Source of the DNA: Nageia nagi
Taxonomy: Eukaryota > Pinophyta
DNA length: 64,000 bases
Assembly (NCBI GenBank): GCA_050084985.1
Contig: JBITNC010000001.1
Span: 106,392,001 to 106,456,000 of the forward strand
Reading direction: 5' to 3'
Part shown: positions 23,576 to 37,200 of the stretch, piece by piece
Layout: each line of letters opens with the position of its first letter
Position numbering within the stretch: the first letter of the stretch is position 1
Translations under genes and position numbers: made by a program
The notes under the pieces: generated by a model
Told to the model about the DNA's origin: nothing
What the model saw: only the letters and a program-made list of their open reading frames with translations
Database searches by the model: none

Positions 23576-24800
23576 AAATTATATTTTGAATTTACACCCA
23601 AAAGTCCTAAAATAATAAAATATTCCTAAGTATCCAAAATTACTCCTAATTATCCCTAGAAGAAAGACATCTACCTTGAAATGTTCATTTAGTGCATTTT
23701 TGCATTCAAGGATGGAACACACAAGATCATAAGACTAAATATTATTTCTAAATGACACCAAATCACAATAGATCTTCCTAAAGGAGGGACGTCCCCCTAT
23801 ATGAACTAAAATAGCAAGTTGATGTGGCACTCATAAATAAAACCCACCATTTTAGATCATTAAAATGTAAGAAAATATATATGAAAGAATATACTACCAA
23901 ATATTTTCGTTACAAAAAATAATGTGTGTGTATATATATATATATAATCAAATTATGTCAAACTTTTTCATTGAAATATTACCCCTCAAAAAAGACACTT
24001 ATATTTTTGTTATTTTCTACTTTAACTATATTCAACTTTTCTTCTTATGTAATATGTTACTTACAGTATTCTAACACTATTCCTGTTAATTATATATACT
24101 CTCTATAGAAGAACTTTCTTAACAATCAGATTTCTAGATTTTAAATATATTTATACCAATACTTTCCAAAGCAAGTACACTAATGAAAGGCCAAAACCCC
24201 TTAAATCCTCAGAGTTTAAGAATTGAAGATTACCAATCTTACAAGTTCATAGTAAATGGATTCCTTTTTTACAATTTTAACGGTAAGATTTTTTTTATTG
24301 TTTGTAAATGGATGTTTTCTTATAGAACTCTTAATTGTGGCCATCTTTAGACATTTAATATAAATTTTCTCCAGACTTGCAATAAGGAATATTTAACTTT
24401 ATTCCATGGTATTTTTGCTCCAGAATATGCCAAGTGATTCATATACTCTGCCATTACAAAAAGAAATTAAACTGCTCACAAAAAGCTCCATCCAACATTA
24501 CAGCATAACTACACATTTTCAAATTGAAAGTACAGATAGGTTCTAGTAGTACAATTCATTCTGCAATACATTATACCCACCCTCTTTTCATCGAAAAAGA
24601 GTGTCCTATCCAAGCCTCATGACAGTACATATGAAATATATAGAAGTATAGGATAATCGGCTTAAAGAAATCAGCTGTATGTTCACTTGCTCTCTTCATC
24701 TGCAGTCCAAACTGTTTTGACAAATGATACCTCACCATAGAGACTGCAGATACTGAACATTCTGAAATTTCTCCTCATTGTCTTTGCAAATGCAGGTTCA
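23576..24800. other. Intergenic DNA downstream of ABCF3
   Basis: No gene recognised. It contains a short TG/TA microsatellite at 23922-23946. Confidence 0.5.
23922..23946. repeat. TG/TA microsatellite
   Basis: A short GTGTGTG run passes directly into a TATATA run. Confidence 0.9.
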
Positions 24801-24815
24801 TTTGACAAATGTTAA

Positions 24816-24856
24816 TTTATTTCTCTACATATAACTTGATATTTCGAAGATTTATT
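24816..24856 (-). terminator. Candidate polyadenylation signals of ABCF3
   Basis: On the minus strand AATAAA occurs at 24856-24851 and at 24821-24816, roughly 250-290 bases past the stop codon. Position and orientation fit a 3' UTR, but no transcript evidence is available. Confidence 0.4.
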
Positions 24857-25102
24857 GCAGGCAATAATCTCCTAAAACATTTACTGATGCAACCGGATTG
24901 ATGACCTATGAGATTCATCTTAAGGGCAAAACACATATATGAAGAATATTACACATTGAGGAAATCCTAATAGCAAAAAAATAAAGCCTCTTTTCTAAAT
25001 GGTGCAACTTTCTCCATAAGAGAGGCTATCTTGACTTCATGTGTAGCCTTCAAATCTAAAACTCCTTTGAACAATGAATGAAAAGTTTCAAACGAATGTT
25101 CA

Positions 25103-25225
25103 CTAAGCTGCTCTTAGGGACTTCTTATAGTCCTGAAATGTTCCGTGGAAAGCTGTTACTTTGCCTTCCGATACTGCCCACAACTCATCAACACTTCCAG
25201 ATATAAGATGTTCATCATGACTAAC
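25103..25225 (-). CDS. ABCF3: ABCF3 exon 17 (last exon, H-loop and C-terminus)
   Basis: 40 codons and TAG (25105-25103). Starts [16 protein letters not shown] and ends KKSLRAA. The C-terminus [10 protein letters not shown] is typical of the family. Confidence 0.96.
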   Translation of the reverse strand, partial: VSHDEHLISGSVDELWAVSEGKVTAFHGTFQDYKKSLRAA

Positions 25226-28200
25226 CTGAAAATCATATAGAGTAACGAAACCCAATCAAAATTAAACATGAAAGAAAGAAATGACAATGAAGAAAAAAAT
25301 ATCAAGGATACAAACAGACCATTAGAACCCCTCCCTGAAAAAGAACAAGCCCTTGAATAAGTGCCTCGACAGCATCTAGATCCTGCAACATAAGAACCAT
25401 ATGAATACTCAAAAAAAATTAACATTTAAAATCCATGTGCGTGCCAATTAATAATATATATCACAGATACAAAAAATAAGAGAAATCTGAACAGGGAAGA
25501 GGGAGAGCATATACTCACAAGATGATTTGAAGGTTCATCTAAAAGAAGAATATGAGGTTTATTGAATGTAATTTTTGCAAATGCAACCCGACTTTTCTGA
25601 CCACCTGAGCAAAGTTGGAGATTGTGTTAAAGCGTTAAAAATTAGCGATACTTGACCGCAGCCTTATTTATGTGATAAATTAAAACGATTTCACACCCAG
25701 GATGTGTAGCACTATGCTATGTACCTGATAATGTATACATAGGTTGAAGTGCAAGGTTCCCAGTAATGCCAAAAGATCCTAGATGTGCACGTAGCTTTTG
25801 TTCCATAACTCCCTTTGCATTTTAACACACAGACGTCAAACTCTCAGCACATTATTACACTAAAAGGTCAACAACAGATGACATACCTCACAAATTTTGA
25901 AGATTTAAAGCTGAAATAGTAGCAAATAAATAGGAATTCTGAATTAACAAATAGAAATTCGTGTAACTCTTCTAAAATTTCATACAGTTAGTACAATTAT
26001 CAATAACATGATTCTCATGTGACATGCGTGCAACAAGTTTCAAAACAATGATGAAAATTTCTGAATAGAAGCATAAGTATGCAACCGCTTCCTTATAAAT
26101 TATACACATCCATGTCAATTCAGATCCAACATCTGTAAAGAGTTACGCAAAAGACTGTAGATGACAATGATTCTAACCTTCAAAAATGATTTAAAACAAG
26201 TGTTTATTTTTTAGCCTTCAAAAATGATTTACTATTTTTGTATTTTTGCCTTTGAAAATGATTTAAAAGTTTAAAAGAAGTGTTAACCTTGTTGCCTACT
26301 TGGATCATTTCTGGAAATTAACTAAAAGTAATATCTTCTAATTTCATATTATTGCATTTACACATCGGCCTAGGTGATCCCACTTTGGTAAATTTATAAT
26401 TAGACTTCTCCAAGTCTATATAAAGCAAGAAGCGAAGACTCATTTGACAAAGACATACATAGTACATGATCGAAATAGCAAAAGAGCATCTCAAGAATAT
26501 ATTATTAATATCTTTGGCATGCTCTTATACTATCATCTTCTTCCAAGCTTTTATATTAGTCATGTTCACAGGTACTGCAGCAGAACTATGCAAGGAGATC
26601 ATTAAAAAAAAGTCAAATATTACAAAACACATTCACCTAAGGTTGTTGCACCCCAAAACGGAACCAAACCTACAATGCAGGTGTTAAGGACCCTGCATCC
26701 CAAAACATAGAGCCAATTGACCTTAAAAACAGTCTTGGAAGTAGAGTTCAGCTTGCCACAGCATAGATTCAGCATCCATTCACTCCAAAACACCAAGATT
26801 TTTTCTTCAAGAACATAAGTTAGTTGAACTATGTGTGACATTGAGTGGAGGTGAATCAGTGTCTTAAAATTTTAAACCAAAAGCACAATAAAGCGAACAC
26901 ACAATCACACAACACAACACCAGATGTATCGTGGAAACCCAATGTGGGAAAAACCACTTCCAAAAGACTGTTTGGAATACAGTCCAAATCCAATCATCAA
27001 ATTTGATTTTACAATGTTTTTGCAGCACTCACTGCGTGTAATGGCACCTACCAACCAACAGTTCTGTAGCACCTGCTGCACGGAGCACCGACCCCGAACA
27101 CTGAGCACCCACTCAGCAAGATCTCTAGCTGTAGCAGAAAGATTGATTGACGTTTTCACAAGAACCCTAAATAGTCTAGCACGACCCTCACTGAACTGCA
27201 CTCCAACAACACCGCACTACACCCTCTGAAGACTGAACCACCACAAAACTAAACACTGAAGCCCTCTTAACTCCCTACAAAAACTGTCTCTTTGCCTTCT
27301 TTATTCCTCTGCAGAACTCTGCCAGCAAAGCAATTCTATTGCCTCTTTATCTTCAGTAACATCTACTGGTTTCGTTTGTTCCACCTGTCAGATAGCCTCT
27401 TTCTTCTAGAGTACAACGGTTTTTCAATAGGGCTAATATCCATTTATTTCAAGTAAGAATGATGTACTATGGGACTATTCAATAATTTGCCAAAAGCACT
27501 TCATCACACTCTTCGCCTATTGTAAAAAGTTAACAGAATGATTTATTTCAAGTAAGAATGATGTACTATGGGACTATTCAATAATTTTCATAAACATGGA
27601 AATTTCAACACACCGGCTTCAATCGTTTCAAATTTCAAGATGAATGGCTTCGCTCCATTTCATTAGTCATAAATGCAGTTCCTACAACATTAGGAATGAA
27701 TCCCCAAAACATTTTGAGAGCAGACGCCTTTTGAAAAACTCCACACACCAAACAAATCTCTGCACACCTTTTCTATTCGAACGGCCTCTTTTCAAACAGA
27801 GCAACAGCCCCTTTTAAGTATTCAAAGAGTCGCACCCAAAACTCAAAAGACTTGCCTTTAAAATTACGAAAAACAACATGAATATGGTCACCCTTAAAAC
27901 ACCTTGTTGCGCATTTTTTAGACAAACTTACAAACCTCAAAACCATGAAAAGTCATCTCTGAAGCTCGCAAAAGAACACTGTCAAACAAAGCCATTTTGT
28001 CCTCTATGAAGAAACGCATATATATTTGAAACAGAATGTCCTTTTGTACTTAGCTAAACTCACACCTGTTTTGCATTAAAAGTCACGCATCATTCGTCAA
28101 AGAAACAATGCTCTTTTTCCCTTTTGGAAAGGCTCCCACTTTCGCTCACAAAACAACGCAAATACACATGGAGAAAAAGTGATCCTGTTTCTTGCCAAGG

Positions 28201-31200
28201 TGCGCCCTGTTTACCATCAAAACAAGCTTGCTAACTTCCTCCCCATGTGCACACATTTTTTTTAATCAAAAACCATCCACTTCACAACAATTTCAGCCCA
28301 TTTGAACTCACAAAAAAGCAACGCCTATTTTCCAAACTAAAAATAACTCACATTGAAAAATTGCGAAATAAATGTCGCACTTGAATAATAAAAAACTTCA
28401 CTTAGGTACTCATTTTGTCAAACAATTCGAGTGCATCCTCCATGCTTCCACAATCTGCACCTAAAGACATTAAGCATTTACACCAAATGATCAAATGAGA
28501 ATTGGAGCTCACAACTGCATTGCAAGAGACTGAATTGATGTGACATTTTCTCAACCAATTCGAATTTCTTTCATGGTTGATCACAAAACTGAAAAATGAG
28601 AAGAGGCATTTCGCCAAACACTTCAATTGCCAAAACTGGAAAAAAAAGCTCCGAAGCCATTTTCTGAGAGCCATAATTTTTTGCTCCTAACTCGGATTGT
28701 GACGAAATTCGAAAATTAAGCTCACTATACTTTCAGCTACCTCCAGTACGAATTTCAAGATCTAACTCCTCACGAGCTGCACAAAAACATCCTGCAAAGT
28801 GGTCTCTGATGCAGATTTTAGAGACATTTCGTCAAACAGTTTGCGAACAAATAATGGTACAAGTTACTCACACTCATGGTTCAGGACCTTCCATCAAGGT
28901 GGTTCAAAAAGCAAAGTTGTTCATTTTGACGAGATAAAGGTGAATCACTCATCAAACTTTGAGATTTCTCACAACCAAAAATGGATTTTAACATTTTACC
29001 GTTGTTCCATAAAACTACCCAAAACTGGAAAAAGTGACAAACTTGCATTTTGTAGGTCACACCATTTCTTCCTCAATTCTCCTCTTGAGCTGAAATTTGG
29101 ACTACATGTTCTCGGTACTTCGATCTACCTTTGGTTAAATCTTCAGCTCTTATCTATTTCTGGATAGCTTGGAATTCTTCCTGTAAAAATCCAATTTGGA
29201 CTAAAATAACAATTGTCCCATAATGCACCAAATTGCCTGAATCTTTTAGACCAACTACAAACAAAACTTGCTCTGACTTGATCTTTCCTTTACATATCTT
29301 AACCATACCTTTGCCAACTATCTTAGCTCCATCATTGTTGCCAAACTTCATTGAACCACCTTCATATTGCTGCAATTTCTCGAATCTCTTTTTGTCACCT
29401 ATCATATGACTAGAACATCCACTATCGAGTACCCAAGGTGTGGGTTTATTTTGTGCCTTGAAAGTTGTTTGCACGATTAAGGACTTCTCATCTTCCTTCG
29501 GTTGTTCTTTCTCTTTCCAAACCTGTTTAACTTCAACTTTGGGTTTTTGTAATGGTTTTTTATTTTCAGTAGCTTTTCTGTTTTGTCTCATCGAGTCTGT
29601 CTGAAATCTTCTATCCTGAAATTGATATGGTGCAAAAGTACTTCTACAATTCCTTGCAATCTTAAACCAACAACCTCTTCCTCTAATTTGCTGCAATTTT
29701 TTACTTTCACGGTCAATTGTACTTCAAGATCTTCAGAGATCTTTTTGGATTCCTCTATCTGCACTTTCAAACAAGTTATGGTTTCATTTGCATCTTGGAG
29801 CTTTCTTGAGGTTTTCTTATGCCTTTCTCTTTCTACACTCAATTCATCCAAAGCTACTATCAATTCCTCTTCCAAATTGAGTTCCCCAACAATTTCTTCT
29901 TCATCACATTCTTGTTTTTCTTCTAGTTTTTCTTCTTCGAAAGCCATGAAAAGAGCTTCACCTATTTTTCTTTTGAATCCTCACTAGAGCTATCAACTGA
30001 TGAACTAACATTTTTGGAAATGAAGCTTTTCTTCTTGAAATTGCCTTTTCTGAAATTTGACCTTTTCTTCTAATCACCTATTTCTCTATGCGATCCTTCA
30101 TCATTTTTGTTCTTCTCATTGAATGGACACTTAGCTACAAAATACCCAACACTTCCACAGTTGAAACATTTAAACGGCAACTGTCCTTTGTATTTGTCTT
30201 TTTCCTTTTTCAATTTTCGAACAAAATTTGCTTTCATTTCATCTAATGTCTCTTCTTCCTCGGTTTTGTTTTTGTGTTTTTCAAGGCTTTAAAAGCAGCT
30301 TCCTTATTTGTAGATTTACCTTTTCCTATCCTCATTTCATAAGCAATTAAAGAGCCATGCAATTCATCCATAGTAAAGGTGTTCATGTCCTTAGCTTCTT
30401 CCATTGCAAAAACTTTAGAATTAAACCTATCAGGAAGAGATTTAATACCTTTTTGACGATTGATCAAATCTTCAATTTCCTCACCAAGTCCTCTGACAGC
30501 ATTGATGATTTCATTTACCCTCAACATGTACAATTCCATTGTTTCATCTTTATTCATTTTTAGTCCTTCAAATTGAGCTTAATGTGTTTGAAGTTTGGCT
30601 TCCTTGATCTTGTCATCTCCTTCGTAAACGTTTTTCAGCTTGTCCCAAATTTGCTTTGCCATCTTGCATGTCATAACCTTTACCAGTTCATTGTCTACTA
30701 ATCCACAAATGATAGCATTTTTGGCCTTGGAATCATTTTCAAAGAGTTTCTTTTCAGCAGCATCAATCAAAGGAGTAGTGGGTGGTGTGTACCCACTTTT
30801 TACTAAATGCTGCCTTCTGAGGGCACATGTGATTTTATTTCGCTTGTTTTCTTGCATCACACGATCCCCCACCTGTAAGTCATCTTTTGGCCTCCCATAA
30901 TATAATTTTCCTTGTTACTACGGAGACTGCATGCATGCTAATTACGCATGCTCTCGATTCTCAAATCTTGTGCCTCTTCTTTGATCTTGTGCCTCTCGAT
31001 CCTCCACATGTGATCCTCTCTTGACCCCTAATTTCAAAGTCCATTGTATTCAATGAATTTCATCATTTATAGGTATTAATTTGTTTTTTTCAAATAATAA
31101 AAAAATACAATTAGGCTTAAAGACTTGGCTTGGTGGTCAACCCATGCCCATGAAGAGGCAGTAACCAAGGTTCAAATCCCCCCCCATGTCTTGTAGAAAC

Positions 31201-34200
31201 AGAAGGCATGTCAGGCCAACATCGTCAACTACGCTAAAAGGTTTACATGATGCAACTAGTAGTTATAGTGACATCAATAGTAAGATTCATTAATCTGATT
31301 TTTTTAAATAATAAACAAATAAAAAGTAGGCCTAAGGGCCTGGCTTGGTGGTCAACCCATTACCATGAAGAGGCAATGAACCAGATTCAAATTCTTCAAG
31401 TCTTGTAGAACTGGATGCATGTCATGCCATCATCGTTGACTACATTAAAAAGTTTATATGCCTCAGCCGGCAGTCATAGTGGCAGCAAGAGCAAGATTCA
31501 AGGAGATGGAGAAGATTGTAACTAGTTACCATTCCCCCAATGTAAAAACAAAAAGATAGAAACTTATATTAAAATATCTTTATATCAAAAAATAGTAATA
31601 TTATTATTTTTATTATAAAATATTATTAATCCTAAAAAATTTTAATGCAATTTTTTATTATTAAGAATATCTTTTTTAAAATGAATTTAAATATATAATT
31701 TTAGTATTAAAAAATTATAGATATTAATTGAATTTTTTTAAATAATAAACAAATACAAAGTTTAATTAAAATATTTTTACAAAATACAATGTTAGTTTTA
31801 AAAAATTAAAGATATTAATTTTTTTTTTTTTTGATAACAAACAAATACAAATTTTAATTAAAATATTTTTATATAAAAACAATAATAATGTATCCAATTT
31901 TATCCCAGATTTTATTTTGAACTCCTAATCATGTCAAATTTCTTTTATAAATACTAATTTTTATTATGTGAAATTATATTTTTTATGGATATTCATATAA
32001 CAGTAACCATGAATATCTATCATTTTATAATATTTTAGAATGTATCTACTAAAATTTTAACAAGTATGTACTATGCTGAATTTAATGCCAATTTTTTTCC
32101 AAACTTCAAAGCCGCTGAATTTCTTTCAAACTTCAAACTTGTCAAACACAAATGTAGTAATACAGATTCTAGCCCTTACTGTACTAAAGCTTTTATCAAA
32201 ATGAACTATTCATTTCACAGTTGTCGAAGGATGCTTTAATTTGTGCAGTATGGATTATTAAATAAGCAAAAATTCAATGGATCAGAACTTTGTTGTACTC
32301 AAGATAGACAAGTACTTTTTATTCTAACTCAGACCATTGCTTTCTCGTCATTTGGACCTCCTGTTCCGGCTGGCATCTGGATTTAATCCCACAGAGAAAA
32401 TAGCTTTAACTACAACAGTTTGAATACAACTAATTCCTCCTTGCTTTAAACTTTGGATGGAAGAACTTTTTCCACTGATGAATATCTCAGTGAATATCAC
32501 AATTGTCTGAATTTTGAAGCTCTTAAATTGTTTGTGGAAGCAGAAGTAAACTACAAAGATATACAGTTTGCTGCAGTATTTGACATAAGCAAATCCAATT
32601 TTGTAGGATTTGTTTTCACTCAATTGTCAAAAGTATAGAACATATTCAAACGTTTCTTTGCAGAATAAACGGACGACACACAGTGTTCCAAACCGATGAA
32701 ACCTGATCACACACTACATGGTGTTCCAAGTCAATGAAACCTCTTGCCCCTCAAATTGTAACTAGGATATAGCAGTATGAACACAACTATCATTCTGCCA
32801 AGTCACTTCTTCCTGAAGCTCCACCTCAAGCAAACAAAACTGTCACTGAGGATTCCTTTCTCAGCCTTCTAAAATCCATATAAGAGACAACCATATTGCT
32901 ACTCAATGAAGAGATAGCAGTTAATCATACTAAGAGAAAGATACTAGTAAGAATTCCCACAAATACTATAGCAGGTCCTTCATGGTCCAAAGCTTTTGCA
33001 ATGCTATATTATAATATAACCTAGTCATCTATAGATTGAAAAATAAAGAAACGTTTGTTCAGCCAAAACTATGTTCTATGTGATACACTATTCCAATTCT
33101 GTTTCTTAATTGGACCTTTCATATCCAAGTAATTTTAGGTTGATTATGATCCTAATACAGTATCTGAATGTAGTTTGTATGCTGATAATTTTGGTTTAAT
33201 TTCCTCGTTCATATTTCTAGATTGTAATCACAACCTAGAGCATGCATTTTAAATTTTTATGTAATAGATAAGATCTACCTCTGTAATAAAAGCATGAAAT
33301 AGAGTATTGATTAATAGAGTATTGATTGGAAGCAAAGTAGTTTGGCTAATTCCGTGTTCAAAGCTAGTTATATTATCCAAAAAGAACATATCTAAATTAA
33401 TAGCATCAGGAATATAGCTTGACAAAACTTACAGGGAAGCACCGCATCATGTATAAGAGAGGAGTAGAAGACAGGTCAAGCCCATCAACATGATGCTGAC
33501 TAAATACTGCCATACGAACCTGCACTCAATGAATTACAATGCTCACTTAATAAACGCTTTTAGATATGCCTGAAAATAAGTTAGCAGAAAGAATTGCCAA
33601 AAAGGAGCCTATAGCAGTACAGGAGAAAGGAAAGCTCTTTTTCACACAATAATTTTTTTGAGCTCATTTCGTAACTCCACAACCAGAAATTGTGATGGAA
33701 CATTAGAATTTAGATAACAATCACTGTCAATTTCATTACAATTATCTTTTGTGTTGCTGAAAGACTGCATCATATATTTGGCATACTAGTTTGTACCACT
33801 AGATAGTCGCAATAAGACCTTTTCCATGAAAGAAAACAAATTCAAGTATTTTCCCTGAAATAATTACTGATATGTGAGATCGAAGCTGATATGCAGAGCA
33901 TATTGATGATAAGATGGTAAGTCTACACATTGGTAGACATTTTCAACAACAAAAGATATTTCAACCTCTTCACAAGAAAAAATTTAATGTTTCGCTATAA
34001 AAGGCAAGTCACAAGCTTCGTTGCAATTTTATTATTACTGAAAGAATGTATCATCTGTTTGGCATACTAGTTTGCACCACCACTACATGATCACACAGAC
34101 ATTTTTTATGAAATTCTTTCCCTCCAATAATTACTGATAAGTGATATGTGAGATAGAATCTTTTATGCATAAGGTATTGATGAGAAGATAGCAAGCTTAA

Positions 34201-37200
34201 ACACTAGTACGCATTTTCTATGCATTTTCAACAACAGAAGACATTTCAACCTCTCTCACAATACAAATTTTAATGTTCTAACTTTTTCTATAAAAGCTAT
34301 TCCAGAAATTTGATTTTATTGTCAAGATTTGAGCACTAATTTACATCTTCACACACTGAAGATCACATGCTAATAGTTTGAACAATGATTTACGTGTAAA
34401 AATAGAGTAGTTCCATCAACCCACCAAGTTGAGTCATAAAAGTATCAACGTCAACCTAAACATATTTAAGTTGAAAAAATATAAATCGTTGCACAGAAAT
34501 TGTATAAACAAGAACATAAACGTACCTTGGCTGAACGGAATATTGTACCAGAGCTTGGCTGCAAATCCCCTGAAATTAGTTTCAGCAAGGTTGATTTCCC
34601 AATGCCATTTGGACCAACCACTGAAAACATCATCCACAAAATTCCAAGTTTAAAAACAAAAAATAGCATAAACATGCATAAGAGAAAAATAATTTAAGTA
34701 CAATTGCTTCAATGAGAAAACAAAAGGAAAAGCGAAAAACAAACTAAGTAGACCTAGCATGATGAAAAATAATTTATTTTCACAAATAGTTGGGCCCCAC
34801 TACTAGTGTCAAGTTCCGAAAACTGAAAAGGTGTAAAAAGCTCTAGAAACCTTTACTGCAAAAAGGATATTGAGTGAGATGTCAGTAAAAATTATATAAA
34901 ACAAAAACAACAGTAGGCACACATGCCTTCTCAGAAATGTCTTACAAAGCTTGGATTTACTTTTGAGGTTCCTCAAATGCAAACAACAATAATATGATGC
35001 CCAAAATAGTGGGAACTTTAAACAGCATAACACATTGCCAAACAGAGATTCGATGACTATGACAGAGGAGCCAAACCGAGGAATAAATGAAGCTATTTTG
35101 AAAACAAAAGCAGGAGAATACAATTGCCAAAAGAAAAACAGCAAAACTGGACTTGATACAACAGTCATAGGACAAATAATTCAAACTACAGTGAATTTTG
35201 TGCTCATCCTGCGTAAATCAACTGGCAGTTATGTTACCAAGATCTGTCTAAGATGCATCTTTCCCGCATTGATTATGTGAATTCATTGGATATGCCACTA
35301 TCAAGAACTCAAGATACATGAAAGACACATATCCATGATTAACAACCATGTAATGTTGAAACTTGAAAGACAAAAAGGATAGAATCCCACAAGTCTAAGC
35401 AAAATCTCAACGTTACTTGAAAGCAGAAGAAGCAACAAAAGAAAGTCAAAATAAAAATAAATCCAAAAACATAACTTCTTTTTTGACTTTTCAGGCTGGT
35501 CTACGCTTTTGGGTTTGAAAAATGTGAAGTACTACACAACAAATTCAAAGGGAGTGGAAATTCCTTTTCAAATGTAATATATCTGGTCTCCTGTTGCTTT
35601 GGTTCTCAGTTACTCATATTAGTGGAAAGCTTTTAACTTCAGTTATATTTCCAAAGTAATCAAGATATATTGAATTCTCCATATTTTAGGCTATTGTTTC
35701 TGCGCTATACATAATCTGTATCCATGCAACTTAGCTTGAAGGTCTGATAATGGAAACAGAAAGAAACCGGTAATGGTACACTTGTTCTAAAGATGAAGCA
35801 CATAGACACATCCAAGTCCATATCCATATTTAAGAATGAATGGGACAACTGCTCAAGCAGAGTAACAAGAATAGAGTTGTATTCTAAATTTAAACTCGTA
35901 TAAGGACTAAAACAATTGAATACATAATAAGATACAGTTCCACTTGATGCATCACCTAAGCAAGACAAAAGAAATTAATTAAGTCTAAGTATTCCATGCC
36001 ATTCTGCATTAGAGTTATTTTGTTTCCTTTTTTTAATTTATATCACTTCTTAGTAGAAGTAAAGAGAGAAACTACAATTTAGAGCATCTTACTTGCAAGT
36101 CGACTGTCAAGATCTATACCGAAATTAAGATTTTTGAACAAAAGTGGTCCCCCTGGATAGCCAAATGAAGCATCACTACATCCACAGAAAGAATCATATA
36201 GCAAGACAACTTGATCAAAGATTGCTCCAATAATTCACAAACCAAGAGTAACATATCTCCAAAAGCAAATCTAAGTTCTAAGCAGCTGAATAAGTTGAAT
36301 CTTATCCTAATTCTAGTTTTTCATCTTGAGGTATTCCCCTAGGTCAAGGGCTTTCCACTTTTATATGATAACATTTAGTACTATTATTGACTCAGTTGGC
36401 AAATAACAACAGATGAAATCATAAAAGTAAATAAGATGAAAAATTTTGAAAAAATGAACTTAAAAAGTCTATTCTTAGCAATGAAGGATAAACACAGAAA
36501 TATTCCCATCAAACATGACACTACAGACCTAAAGAAGATACTTTATCAGTACAGAATTAGGTAACCAATACTATTGTCCCCTCGAATGTTTTCAAGCACC
36601 GACATAACGAAGGTCACCAATGGACCACTAAGGAAGATATCTTGTTTTCATCAATATACATATTGTCCATGCATTACATATTTGATCTATAGATTTTTCT
36701 ATCTATATGAATGGGTTTTCTGAGTGTTGCACATATGGTTTTTGCCTATTTTCCTTACTCTACATTAACGATATGGAGAACAATCATTGACGGGAATCAT
36801 TTCAAAGGTTCAACCAGTGGCATAAAATATGCCTGAAAATGAAGTTACTTTGATTTTAAAAAAAAAACAGATTTTTAATTTAAGAACCAAGAAACAACTT
36901 GAGGGAGTAGAGGTAGCCTTCTACCAGTTGTGCGATAAGACTACTAAATTGCTAATACAGTAATACTTATGTAGGACAAAACATGACAGACGAATGACAG
37001 AACAATGAAAGAAAACAATCACAAAGACTTCATTGATTAACCTGAAACTGATGATTGGAGCACTTGGTCTATCTTCAGGAGTTGGAAACTCAAATTTGTA
37101 GCTGCAAATAGTTTTTTCATAAAGTAAGAATGGTAAAATTACAATCTGACAGATAAAAACAGAATCTAAGAAACATAGCATAAAGGATATCTATGTATCA

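Larger units (their letters stand above)
25813..33432 (-). other. ABCF3: ABCF3 intron 13 (7620 bp), repeat-filled
   Basis: Bounded by exon 13 (donor CCT|GTAAGTT) and exon 14 (acceptor CAAAG). It contains a gag-protease copia fragment, LTR-like DNA, SINE units and AT-rich repeats listed separately. Confidence 0.9.

Noticed and set aside
28799-29167. 122-codon plus-strand frame
   Set aside because: No family recognised, and it lies in LTR-like or unassigned retroelement DNA.
31126-31179. Possible tRNA gene (A-box and B-box pair)
   Set aside because: The flanking sequence does not fold into a cloverleaf by eye, and the unit recurs with a tail, so it is a SINE head.
34434-34697. Several overlapping frames of 65-75 codons on both strands around ABCF3 exon 12
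   Set aside because: They are extensions of, or shadows over, the true exon (34526-34620), running past its splice sites into intron.
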